NCBI GenBank assembly: GCA_963783245.1
Contig: CAWAMS010000002.1
Coordinates: 1,426,001 to 1,490,000 of the forward strand
DNA from: Bog-473 sp963783245
Lineage (GTDB): Bacteria; Actinomycetota; Acidimicrobiia; Acidimicrobiales; RAAP-2
Reading direction: 5' to 3'
Length of the DNA: 64,000 nucleotides
The position numbers and the translations under genes are program-made. The notes below the pieces were generated by a model. The model ran no database searches. It was given only the letters and a program-made list of their open reading frames with translations, and was not told where the DNA came from. This document shows, piece after piece, positions 44,484 through 52,618 of the stretch. Numbering within the stretch: position 1 is the stretch's first letter; each line of letters begins with the position of its first letter.

Positions 44484-44801
44484 ACCCAACACTTCCGCTT
44501 CGTCCTCGTGCCGGGGGGGGGGACCGATGGAAGCGCCGGGAGGTGCGCAGGCGAAACCACATTGCCTGCGGTTGCCATGCGGGCCGCTTCATGGATCTGA
44601 GGAAGGAGATCCATGCCTAGTCGATCGAGTTGAGTCTCATCATCTTCAGGTAGAACGGCTGGACGAATAGCGACCTCTCGTATTTCTCCATTTGCTGACT
44701 ATCTCCCTATGAGCGTGCCTCAGGCTCGTAGGGAGTAGTGATCCAAGCGCTGAACAGGGGCAGACAGAACGAGTCGCTGTGACCGGCTCGAGTGCGCCTG
44801 A
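44484..44801. other. Intergenic with a G10 tract, right edge of the accessory region
   Basis: No gene seen. Ten consecutive G at 44513-44522, the longest homopolymer noticed here, could be slippage-prone in sequencing or in the cell. The next gene begins the core block on the minus strand. Confidence 0.5.
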
Positions 44802-45041
44802 TCAGGTCCCGTCTTCGAGGGCGATGTCCCCGTTCGGGGCCAACACCGTGATGGCTTTTTCGATCGCGCGCCGGGCCCGCACGATACGGCGTTCGACGCG
44901 CAGGGCCTCTCCCGCCTCGAAGGAGTCCGGGTCGCCCTGCGCCCCCAGTCGTAACGCGTCCAGGGCGATATCGGTCAACTCCTCCGCCATCGATTCCAGC
45001 CGAGCGGCGACGTCCGCCATCGCCTCGGTGGCCGAGGTCAC
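44802..45041 (-). CDS. Small helical protein, overlapped by acyl-CoA ligase
   Basis: 79 aa from a GTG at 45041: ATEAMADVAARLESMAEELTDIALDALRLGAQGD and EALRVERRIVRARRAIEKAITVL. A helical bundle of unknown function. The GTG overlaps the ligase stop by 3 nt (GTGA), so translation is likely coupled. It reads in the same frame as the ligase's first part only because of the frameshift in that gene. Confidence 0.6.
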   Translation of the reverse strand: MTSATEAMADVAARLESMAEELTDIALDALRLGAQGDPDSFEAGEALRVERRIVRARRAIEKAITVLAPNGDIALEDGT

Positions 45042-46658
45042 TTGGGCAGCTCCACGGTCTGCACGGCATAGTCCCCTTCGGCGAAGGCGGCCCGAAGGAC
45101 CTTCTTGTCGAACTTGCCCACGCTGGTCTTGGGGATCTCGTCGATGAACGTCCACTGATCGGGCAGCCACCAACGCGGGACGCGGTCGGTCAAGAACGCG
45201 ACGAGCGCCGTCGGGGTCCACCGCCTTGCCCGGCTTGGGCACGACGGCGACCAGGGGCCGTTCCGACCACTTGGGGTCGGGCACGGCGATCACCGCAGCC
45301 TCGAAGACATCGGGGTACGCCATCACGGCATTCTCGAGCTCCACCGACGAGATCCACTCGCCGCCGGACTTGATCACGTCCTTGGTGCGGTCCGAGATGG
45401 TCATGTAGCCCTGCTCATCGAGGCAGCCCACGTCGCCGGTACGCAACCAGCCGTCCCGGAAGCGGTCGGGATCCTCCTCCTTGTAGTACGAGCCCGTGAC
45501 CCAGGGCCCGCGGACCTCGAACTCCCCGATGGACTTCCCGTCATTGGGCAGCACGGTGCCGTCCTCGGCCACGACGCGGACCTCGACGCCGGCCACCACA
45601 CGGCCCGCCTTGATCTTGTAGTACATGTCGTCGTGACCGTCGATGCGACGGGCGGGCGGGAGCCCGAAGGCGGCCAACGGGCTGGTCTCGGTCATGCCCC
45701 ATCCCTGGATAATGGTCGCCCCGAATCTCTCCTCGAAGCCCTCGATCAACGACTGCGGCACCGCCGCCCCGCCGGACGTGATGGCGCGCACGGAGGAGAA
45801 ATCAACCGGCTTGTCGAGCTGGAGCAGGCCGTTCCAGATAGTGGGGACACCGCAGGCCAGCGTCGGGTGGAACTCGTTGAAGATGTTCCCGAGCTGCTCG
45901 CCCATGAGGAACATCTGCGGCATGATCATGTCGGTGCCGGCCATCCAGGCGCTGTACGGCGTGCCCCAGGCGTTGGCGTGGAACATCGGCACAATGATGA
46001 GAATGCGGTCCTTCTCGGTCATGCCCACCGACGAGGCGGCTTGCTCGGCCATCGCGTGGAGCCACGTGGAACGGTGCGAGTACACGACACCCTTGGGATT
46101 GCCCGTGGTGCCGCTGGTGTAACACATCGCAGCGGCCGAGCGCTCGTCGAGAACGGGCCACGCGAAGCCCGGCTCCTCGGCGGCCAGGAGCGTCTCGTAC
46201 GACAGCGTCTCGCCGAGCGCCGCCGCGTCACCGTCCCCGGCCACGATGATCGTCTCGACAGTCTTGAGCTCGTCCCTGATGGCAGCCAGCAGCGGGATCA
46301 GCGAGCCGTCGACGATGATGACCTTGTCCTCGGCGTGGTTGATCACGTAGGCCAGCTGCTCGGCGGGCAGGCGGATGTTGAGGGTGTGCAGCACGGCTCC
46401 CATGCAGGGAATGGCGAGGTAGGCCTCCAGGTGACCCTGGTTGTTCCAGCAGAACGTGCCCACGCGGTCGCCATCGCGGACGCCGATCCTGTGCAGGGCC
46501 GCAGCCAACTTCTCCGCCCGGACGGCGACCTCTTTGAAGGTCGCCGTCCGATGGCCCCCGGGCTCGATCGTGATGACCTCGCTGTCGCCGTGGTTCTGGA
46601 TCCCGTGGCGGAGGATGTCGCTGATCAGGAGTGGCGCGTCCTGCATCGTGCTCTTCAT
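45038..46658 (-). CDS. Fatty-acid-type AMP-binding CoA ligase (one frameshift)
   Basis: Acyl-AMP then acyl-CoA forming enzyme, class I adenylation superfamily. AMP motif YTSGTTGNPKGVVYSHRS; GGAAVP and GWGMTETSPLAAF; the hinge motif DGWLRTGDVGCLDEQGYMTISDRTKDVIKSGGEWIS; A10 Lys region IPKTSVGKFDKKVLR in the corrected frame. The frame changes near 45205 (VDPDG / ALVAFLTDRV), after which the gene ends ELPK at 45038. Length about 540 aa matches medium/long-chain ligases. Substrate chain length not decidable. The start is a plausible ATG (MKSTMQDAPLLISD). Confidence 0.88.
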
Positions 46659-46710
46659 GGCCTAAGTATGGCCAGTGTCCGCGGCCCGTGCCTGCGGCAC
46701 GACCCGCTGG

Positions 46711-46872
46711 CTACTCGTCCTTGTCCCGGGTGCCACCCCTCGTGCCGTCCCGGGTGCCGTCCCCGGTGCCGCCCCTCGTGCGTCGGTAGTTCACGAGTCG
46801 CCCGAGCACGAAGGCGATACCCACACAGGCCACCAGGATGATGACCCGGGAGTGCGAAATTGCTGCCAGCAC
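46711..46872 (-). CDS. Small single-TM protein
   Basis: 53 aa from a GTG at 46872, with a GGAGAGG ribosome-binding site 4-8 nt upstream. One hydrophobic helix (VIILVACVGIAFVLGRLV) is followed by a repetitive Thr/Arg/Gly tail (GGTGDGTRDGTRGG) encoded by a short repeat. Function unknown; it lies upstream of the ligase on the same strand. Confidence 0.5.
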   Translation of the reverse strand: MLAAISHSRVIILVACVGIAFVLGRLVNYRRTRGGTGDGTRDGTRGGTRDKDE

Positions 46873-47029
46873 GTACCTCTCCGATCTGTCGAGCGGACCC
46901 TATGCCACATCAGGGCCCCTGGCGGCTCCATGACGTCGAGAGCGCCCACGGGCGCCTGAAACGGGGCGCACGGCCGACTGAGACGGGAGGCGCGCGCTCG
47001 GGTCACCGTGCGGCGACCGTTCTCCGGCC

Positions 47030-48076
47030 ATGCGCTCCTCTCGGGTCCTCGCGATCGCCGCCGCCGCCCTGATGGGCTCCGCAGTCCTCATGGCCGGGGC
47101 CATCGGGGCCGTCAGCGCGTCCGTTTCGGGCACGGGCGGTGCGGGTGTCGGCGCGGGCACCGCGGCTGCGGGCGGCAGTGGCACTGCGGGGGTCGCCGGC
47201 GCGGCGGGAACCGGGAGCAGCAGCGCGTCGCCGAGCGTGACGGCTGCCAGCGAGATCCCGCCGGGAATGCTCGCGCTGTATGTAGCGGCAGCGGCCGCCA
47301 CGTGCGCAGGACTCCCCTGGGCCGTCCTGGCCGCCATCGGCACCGTCGAATCGGGGAACGGCACCTCTGACCTGCCCGGGGTGCATTCGGGCGCAAACGG
47401 GGCGGGGGCCGAGGGTCCCATGCAGTTCGAGCCCGGGACCTTCGCCGCCTATGCCGTGCCGGTCCCGCCCGGAGGCGCCGTGCCTCCCAGTCCCTACGAC
47501 CCGGTCGATGCGGTCTATGCGGCCGCCCGGATGCTGTGTGCCAACGGCGCCGCCGGGGGTACCGACGTGCCGGCGGCAGTCTTCTCCTACAACCATGACG
47601 ACGCGTACGTCTCCGAGGTGCTCTCGTTGGCCGAGACCTTCGAGCAGGTCGCCCCGCCGGCGGTCACCACCCCCACCGTGGGCGCCACGGCCGTCGCCTG
47701 GGCCCTGGCGCAGGTCGGCACGCCCTACATCTGGGGCGGGGAAACCCCCGGGGTCGGCTTCGATTGCTCGGGTCTGGTGCAGGCTGCCTACAAGGCGGCC
47801 GGCGTCGCCCTGCCGCGGGTGGCGCAGAATCAGTTCGACGCCACGCCGGCGTTGACCGAGGGCACCATGCTCGAACCGGGTGACCTGGTGTTCTTCGGGA
47901 CAGGGCCGCGCGACGTTTCCCACGTCGGCATCTACATCGGGGTGCAGTCCGGGCGCACCATGATGGTGGACGCCCCCCACACGGGCGCCCGGGTCCGTGT
48001 CGAGGCCTTCCCCGTCGTCCCCGGTGCCCCCTGGGGCAGCGACATCTTCGTCGGCGCCACGAGGCCTGATTCGTAG
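47030..48076 (+). CDS. NlpC/P60 peptidoglycan hydrolase with transglycosylase-like N-domain
   Basis: 348 aa. Signal peptide (MRSSRVLAIAAAALMGSAVLMAGAIGAVSA) then a Gly/Ala linker. Next is a lytic-transglycosylase-like domain (LPWAVLAAIGTVESGNG, GPMQFEPGTFAAY, DAVYAAARMLCANGA, VFSYNHDDAY). The C-terminal NlpC/P60 cysteine peptidase has GFDCSGLVQAAYKAAGVALPRVAQNQF (catalytic Cys), GDLVFFGTGPRDVSHVGIYIG (His) and the third residue near VDAPHTGA. Cleaves cell-wall peptides and perhaps glycan. Intact. Confidence 0.9.
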   Translation: MRSSRVLAIAAAALMGSAVLMAGAIGAVSASVSGTGGAGVGAGTAAAGGSGTAGVAGAAGTGSSSASPSVTAASEIPPGMLALYVAAAAATCAGLPWAVLAAIGTVESGNGTSDLPGVHSGANGAGAEGPMQFEPGTFAAYAVPVPPGGAVPPSPYDPVDAVYAAARMLCANGAAGGTDVPAAVFSYNHDDAYVSEVLSLAETFEQVAPPAVTTPTVGATAVAWALAQVGTPYIWGGETPGVGFDCSGLVQAAYKAAGVALPRVAQNQFDATPALTEGTMLEPGDLVFFGTGPRDVSHVGIYIGVQSGRTMMVDAPHTGARVRVEAFPVVPGAPWGSDIFVGATRPDS

Positions 48077-48133
48077 CGCCCGTCTGACCGGCGCAACCCG
48101 CTGGGCGGACGCCCCCGACGTCTACACTGCCGG

Positions 48134-48232
48134 GTGAAGGGGAGTACCCCACAATCGGTGATCGACATACCGGCTCCGAGCGAGCCCGGTCATCGGACCT
48201 GCGTGCAGGTGGGCGAGACCTTCGTTCCTGCC
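48134..48232 (+). promoter_or_regulatory. yybP-ykoY-type manganese riboswitch
   Basis: The 5' leader of the GDT1/UPF0016 gene holds the conserved ends of this class: GAAGGGGAGTA at 48136-48146 and GCGAGACCTTCG at 48213-48224, with a variable central stem in between. Such Mn2+-sensing leaders sit in front of exactly this exporter family. A short inverted sequence (gggagatccctt) near 48253 could be part of the expression platform. The two arms were matched by eye only. Confidence 0.75.
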
Positions 48233-48287
48233 ATGCCGTCGTGGCCGGGACGAGGGAGATCCCTTCGGTCCGGCGAGAAAGGTCACC

Positions 48288-48872
48288 GTGCACATCGCGA
48301 TCATCGCCGCCGTCTTCCCCATCATCTTCGTGGGCGAGCTGCCGGACAAGACGATGTTCGCGTCCCTGGTGATGTCGACGCGCGGCAAGCCCTTGGCGGT
48401 ATGGCTCGGCGCCGCGGCGGCCTTCCTCCTGCATGTCGTGATCGCCACCACCATCGGCGTCGCGCTCTTCCATCTGATTCCCCATCGGGCCCTCGAAGCC
48501 GTCGTGGCCTGCATGTTCGCCGTCGGTGGTGTGCTCGCCATCAGGGAGGCCCGTAAGGAACACCAGGAGGAGGAGATCATCAAGAAGGAGACCGCGACCG
48601 GGCGCCGTGTCGTCACGACGGCGTTCCTCGTCATCTTCTTGGCCGAATGGGGGGACCTGACCCAGATCCTCACGGCGAACCTGGCCGCCCATTACCACTC
48701 GGCCCTCTCGGTCGGCATCGGCGCCGTGGCCGCGCTGTGGACCGTGGCGGCGCTGGCGGTGGTCAGCGGGCAGAGTCTCTTGCGGGTCATCAATATCAGC
48801 ACCGTGAGGATCATCACCGCCGTCGTGCTCTTCGCACTGGCCGCGTTCACCGGCTGGGAGGCCATCAAGTAG
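48288..48872 (+). CDS. GDT1/UPF0016 family Mn2+ exporter (MneA-type)
   Basis: 194 aa from a GTG at 48288. Two repeated signature motifs, FVGELPDKTMFASL (E-x-x-D-K-T) and FLAEWGDLTQILTANL (E-x-G-D-x-T-Q), in the first and fourth of six TM helices, separated by a cytosolic charged loop (KEHQEEEIIKKETATGRR). Bacterial members export manganese. The upstream Mn riboswitch supports that role. Intact. Confidence 0.9.
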   Translation: MHIAIIAAVFPIIFVGELPDKTMFASLVMSTRGKPLAVWLGAAAAFLLHVVIATTIGVALFHLIPHRALEAVVACMFAVGGVLAIREARKEHQEEEIIKKETATGRRVVTTAFLVIFLAEWGDLTQILTANLAAHYHSALSVGIGAVAALWTVAALAVVSGQSLLRVINISTVRIITAVVLFALAAFTGWEAIK

Positions 48873-48902
48873 AGCTGTCCCGCAGGGTGGCTCCCTGCCA
48901 CG

Positions 48903-49703
48903 TCACGCGGTCGGGCCGTTCCCCCGCGCCGCCTCGATGCCGCGCACGTCGCCCTCGTCGTCGAGCAACGTGCTCCATCGGTCGTAGCCGAGCTGTGCCA
49001 GGTCGTCGCCGACGAGCGCGGCCTGCTCGCCGCCGAGCTCGAGGAGGACCACATCCCGCCGCGACGCAAGAAGCGGGGGCTTTCACGCAGGACGCGCCGG
49101 AGCACGACGGTGCCGTCCGGGCCGCCGTCGTAGGGCAGCGTGGATTCGAACGCCAGCGTGTCGCGCTGCAACAGGCCGAGGGCCGGCGTCGGCACGTAGG
49201 GGACGACGGCGACGATGACGTCGACGTCCGCCTTCGAGCGTCACCGGCAACGGCGCGAAGAGGTCGCCCTCGAACACCTCGACACCGTTGGACCGCGCGC
49301 AGGCGACGGCACGACGGTCGACGTCGGTGGCGACGACACGCGCCCGGGGCGCGCCGTGGTGAGAACCTTGGCGATCGCACCGGACCCCGTGCAGAGGTCG
49401 ATCGCCGTGCCACCCGTCGGGCAGCCGCGCCACGGCTCGGCGCGCCAGCGCCTCACTCTGCCAACGTGGGACGTACACGCCGGCATCGACGCGGACGTCG
49501 ACCTCGCAGAACTGCACGTGACCGGTGATCCAGGCCAACGGTTCCCCCGTGAGGCGACGTTCGACGATGGCGCGCAGGAGGACGGCATCGCCGGCGGCAT
49601 GCGCGATGAGGTCATCCGCCTCGTCCTGCGGCGCGACGAAACCGGCTTCGGAGAACCGGGCGACGAGTGCGCCACGATCGGTCGGGAGCGCCACGTCCGC
49701 CAT
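48903..49703 (-). CDS. PrmC-related protein N5-glutamine methyltransferase (several frameshifts)
   Basis: HemK/PrmC-like fold. From the ATG at 49703: an N-terminal helical part (FSEAGFVAPQDEADDLIAHAAG), GEPLAWITGHVQFCEVDVRVDAGVYVPRWQSE, then in corrected frames GTAIDLCTGSGAIAKVL (SAM motif), VVATDVDRRAVACARSNG and PYVPTPALGLL. The last replaces the usual NPPY, as is known for the TIGR03704 subgroup. The end reads LGYDRWSTLLDDEGDVRGIE. Frame changes lie near 49410, 49345, 49235 and 49080. True PrmC modifies release factors; this subgroup is uncharacterised. Confidence 0.72.
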
Positions 49704-49726
49704 TGGAGCACGTGGGGCCGCTCCCC

Positions 49727-49790
49727 TGTCACCCGACTGCTCTGTCACCCGACTGCGCTGTCACCCGACTGCTATGTCACCCGACCTCGC
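49727..49790. repeat. 16-bp tandem repeat (4 copies) at pgi stop
   Basis: Units tgtcacccgactg(ctc/cgc/cta) and a partial fourth. The TAG stop of pgi (49772-49774) lies inside the third unit. The prmC-like gene starts just upstream on the same strand. Confidence 0.9.
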
Positions 49791-51431
49791 AGCGAGCGGT
49801 AGTGCCGGACGAGTGCCGCTGTGGAGGCGTCCTGGCCCGAGAGGTCCGGGGCGTCCTCGGTGCTGAGGACCGGGGCCAGCTCCTTGGCCATGACCTTCCC
49901 CAGCTCGACCCCCCATTGGTCGAAGGAATCGATCCCCCAGATGGCTCCCTCCACGAAGACCGTGTGCTCGTAGAGGGCGACCAGCTGGCCCAGGACCGAC
50001 GGCGTCAGCTTGGGGGCCATGATCGTCGAGGTCGGTCGGTTGCCCGGCATCACCTTGTGCGGGACCAGCGCAGGCGGGGTCCCCTCGGCGGCGATCTCCT
50101 GGGCGGTCTTCCCGAAGGCCAGGGCCTTGGTCTGGGCCAGGCAGTTGGCCATCAGGAGATCCTGCTGGCTGCCGTTGTCGTGGGTGGACTCGGCGAAAGC
50201 GATGAAGTCGGCCGGGATCAGCTTCGTCCCCTGGTGGATGAGCTGGTAGAAGGCATGCTGGCCGTTGGTCCCCGGCGCACCCCAGAAGATCTCCCCCGTC
50301 TGCCCCTCGACGGCGCTCCCGTCGAGGCGTACCGACTTTCCGTTGGACTCCATCGTCAGCTGCTGGAGGTAGGCCGGAAAGCGCGCCATGCGGTGGCTGT
50401 AGGGCAGCACGGCATGGGTCTGGGCGCCGAAGAAGTTGTTGTACCAGACGTTGAGCAGGCCCATGATCACCGGAAGGTTGCGCTCGAGCGGGGTCGTGCG
50501 GAAGTGCTCGTCGATGGTGTGGAAGCCGGCGAGCATGTCGCCGAAGGCCTCACGCCCGATGGCCACCATCAGCGAGAAGCCGATCGCCGAGTCGTAGGAG
50601 TAGCGGCCACCGACCCAGTCCCAGAACTCGAGCATGTTGGCCGTGTCGATGCCGAACTCGGCCACGGCGGCGGTGTTCGTCGACACGGCGATGAAGTGCT
50701 TGGCCACTGCGTCGGGCCCGATGCCGGCACTGCCGGCCGCGGCGTTGAGCCCGTTGAGCAGCCATTCCCGGGCCGCGGCGGCGTTGGTGAGGGTCTCGAG
50801 GGTGGTGAAGGTCTTCGAGCTGATCACGAACAGCGTGGTCGCCGGATGGAGGTCACGGGTCGCCGCATAGAGGTCCACCGGGTCGACGTTGGACACGAAA
50901 CGACTGATCAGATCAGGTGCGGCGTAGTCCGCCAGCGCGTCGTAGGCCATGGCCGGCCCCAGATCCGATCCACCGATGCCGATGTTGACCACGGCCTTGA
51001 TCCGCTCGCCCGTGGCGCCGACCCACGAGCCGTTGCGGATGCGGTCGGAGATGTCGCCCATGTGGCGGAGGACGGCGTGGACGTCGCCCACCACGTCCTG
51101 GCCGTCGACCGTGAGCTTCTGTTGCTCTGTCATGCGGAGGGCCACGTGGAGCACGGCCCGGTCCTCGGTGGTGTTGATGTGGGCCCCGGCGAACATGGCG
51201 TCACGGCGGGCCTCGACACCGGCGGCCAGGGCCAGGTCGATCAACAGCGGCAGCGTCTCGGTCGGTGATCCGATGCTTGGAGTAGTCCAGGACGAGATCG
51301 CCGGCGCCGGCGGTCAGACGGGCCGCCCGATCCGGCTCGTCGGCGAAGAGCTGGCGCAGATGAAGCTCACCGACGTCCCCGAAGTGCTTGGTGAGGGCCG
51401 ACCATTCCGGGCTCTTCGTCAGATCGAACAT
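49772..51431 (-). CDS. pgi: Glucose-6-phosphate isomerase (one frameshift)
   Basis: Interconverts glucose-6-P and fructose-6-P. From the ATG at 51431: MFDLTKSPEWSALTKHF and LDYSKHRITDE, then a frame change near 51265 into LPLLIDLALAAGVEARRDAMFAGAHINTTEDRAVLH. Signatures: IGIGGSDLGPAMAYDAL, FVSNVDP, VGGRYSYDSAIGFSL (substrate-binding) and GQHAFYQLIHQGTKLIPADF with the C-terminal His. GxS-T binding and Glu catalytic regions are intact. Full size about 550 aa. The stop lies within a 16-bp repeat. Divergent from the adenylate cyclase. Confidence 0.92.
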
Positions 51432-51556
51432 CGCTACCTCGCTTCGCTGTGTACCGCCGATGACCCGGTCGTCCGGCCTGCGGCGCATGGCCGTCCTGTC
51501 CTTCGTAGCGTAGGGCGGTCGCCGGCGTCCGTGGGAAGTTCCGGTAGCGTCAGATC

Positions 51557-52618
51557 GTGGGCGAGAAGGAGGGGGCCGAGGCGGTCGACGCGTTCCTCCG
51601 GTCGTTGGGTGCGACCGAGGAACAGATCCGGACAGCCTGGTCGGATTGCCACATTGCAAGGCTGGCCGGTGACCTCGTCTTCGCCGAAGGCGCCACGCTG
51701 AGCGCGCACGACGTGGCCCAACGCACGGGAACACCGCTGGAACAGGTCGTCGCCCTGTGGCGCACGCTCGGCATCGTCGTCCCCGACCCGCACACACCGA
51801 TGTTCTCCGCCCGCGATGCCGAGCTCACCCGATTCCTGACCCAGATGAACCCGGTCGGCGAGCACGGCGACGAGCTGTTGCGGGTGGTGGGGAGCTCGCT
51901 CTCGCGGGTGGCCGAAGCTGCGGTGTCGGTCTATGTCCAGACGCAGGAGCCCGAATTGGACTCGCCCGACGTCGACCTGCTGGCGTGGGCGATGAACCTG
52001 GCGTCGGTGAGTGAAGCGGCGCTCCGCCTCGGTGACTCGATGGGCGTCATCTTCTCCCACCACATGCGCGACGCCATCGACCGTCAACGGGTGACCCAGT
52101 CCGGGGTGAGCGAGCGGTCCCTGCAGCGCCTGGCCGTGGGCTTCGTCGACCTCGTCGGATTCACCCCGCTGTCCATGCACACGACCCCCACCGCGCTGCT
52201 CGAGCTCGTCGGCGCCTTCGAGGTGAAGGCCTTCGAGGTCGCCTCGGCGCACGACGGCCGCATCGTCAAGCACATCGGCGACGAGGTCATGTTCATCGCC
52301 CTCCGGGCGGCGGACGGGTGTGCCATCGGGCGCGACATCACCGCCGCATTCGGGGCCGGGATCGAACCACGGGGAGGCGTGTGTTTCGGCGAGGTGATCG
52401 CACGCTACGGCGACTACTACGGCAAGGTGGTCAACCTGGCCTCGCGCCTGGCCGATCTGGCCATTCCCGGCGAGGTGCTGGTCGACGCCGATACCGCAGC
52501 TGCAGCCAGCGACGTGTTCGTCTTCGATCCGGCGGGACATCGGCTGCTCAAGGGATTCGACGATCCCATCGAGGTGTTCTCCCTGGACACCAGGGTTCCG
52601 ATGGAAGGAGGACGATGA
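51557..52618 (+). CDS. Class III adenylate/guanylate cyclase
   Basis: 353 aa from a GTG at 51557. The N-terminal ~190 residues are helical and resemble a sensory domain (RLAGDLVFAEGATLSAHDVAQRTG, HTH-like). The catalytic domain has GFVDLVGFTPLS and KHIGDEVMF (metal Asp pair, substrate Lys), GGVCFGEVIARYGDYYGKVVNLASRLADLA (Asn-x3-Arg transition-state pair) and a terminal LLKGFDDPIEVFSL. Residues required for catalysis are present. The stop overlaps the sulfatase start (ATGA), suggesting translational coupling. Confidence 0.9.
   Translation: MGEKEGAEAVDAFLRSLGATEEQIRTAWSDCHIARLAGDLVFAEGATLSAHDVAQRTGTPLEQVVALWRTLGIVVPDPHTPMFSARDAELTRFLTQMNPVGEHGDELLRVVGSSLSRVAEAAVSVYVQTQEPELDSPDVDLLAWAMNLASVSEAALRLGDSMGVIFSHHMRDAIDRQRVTQSGVSERSLQRLAVGFVDLVGFTPLSMHTTPTALLELVGAFEVKAFEVASAHDGRIVKHIGDEVMFIALRAADGCAIGRDITAAFGAGIEPRGGVCFGEVIARYGDYYGKVVNLASRLADLAIPGEVLVDADTAAAASDVFVFDPAGHRLLKGFDDPIEVFSLDTRVPMEGGR

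Noticed and set aside
45633..46841. A 402-codon plus-strand ORF opposite the acyl-CoA ligase
   Set aside because: Antisense to the AMP-binding motifs; no recognizable domain.
49667..51268. A 533-codon plus-strand ORF opposite pgi
   Set aside because: Pgi signatures are all on the minus strand; the plus-strand ORF is Gly/Val/Asp-biased as expected of an antisense high-GC frame.
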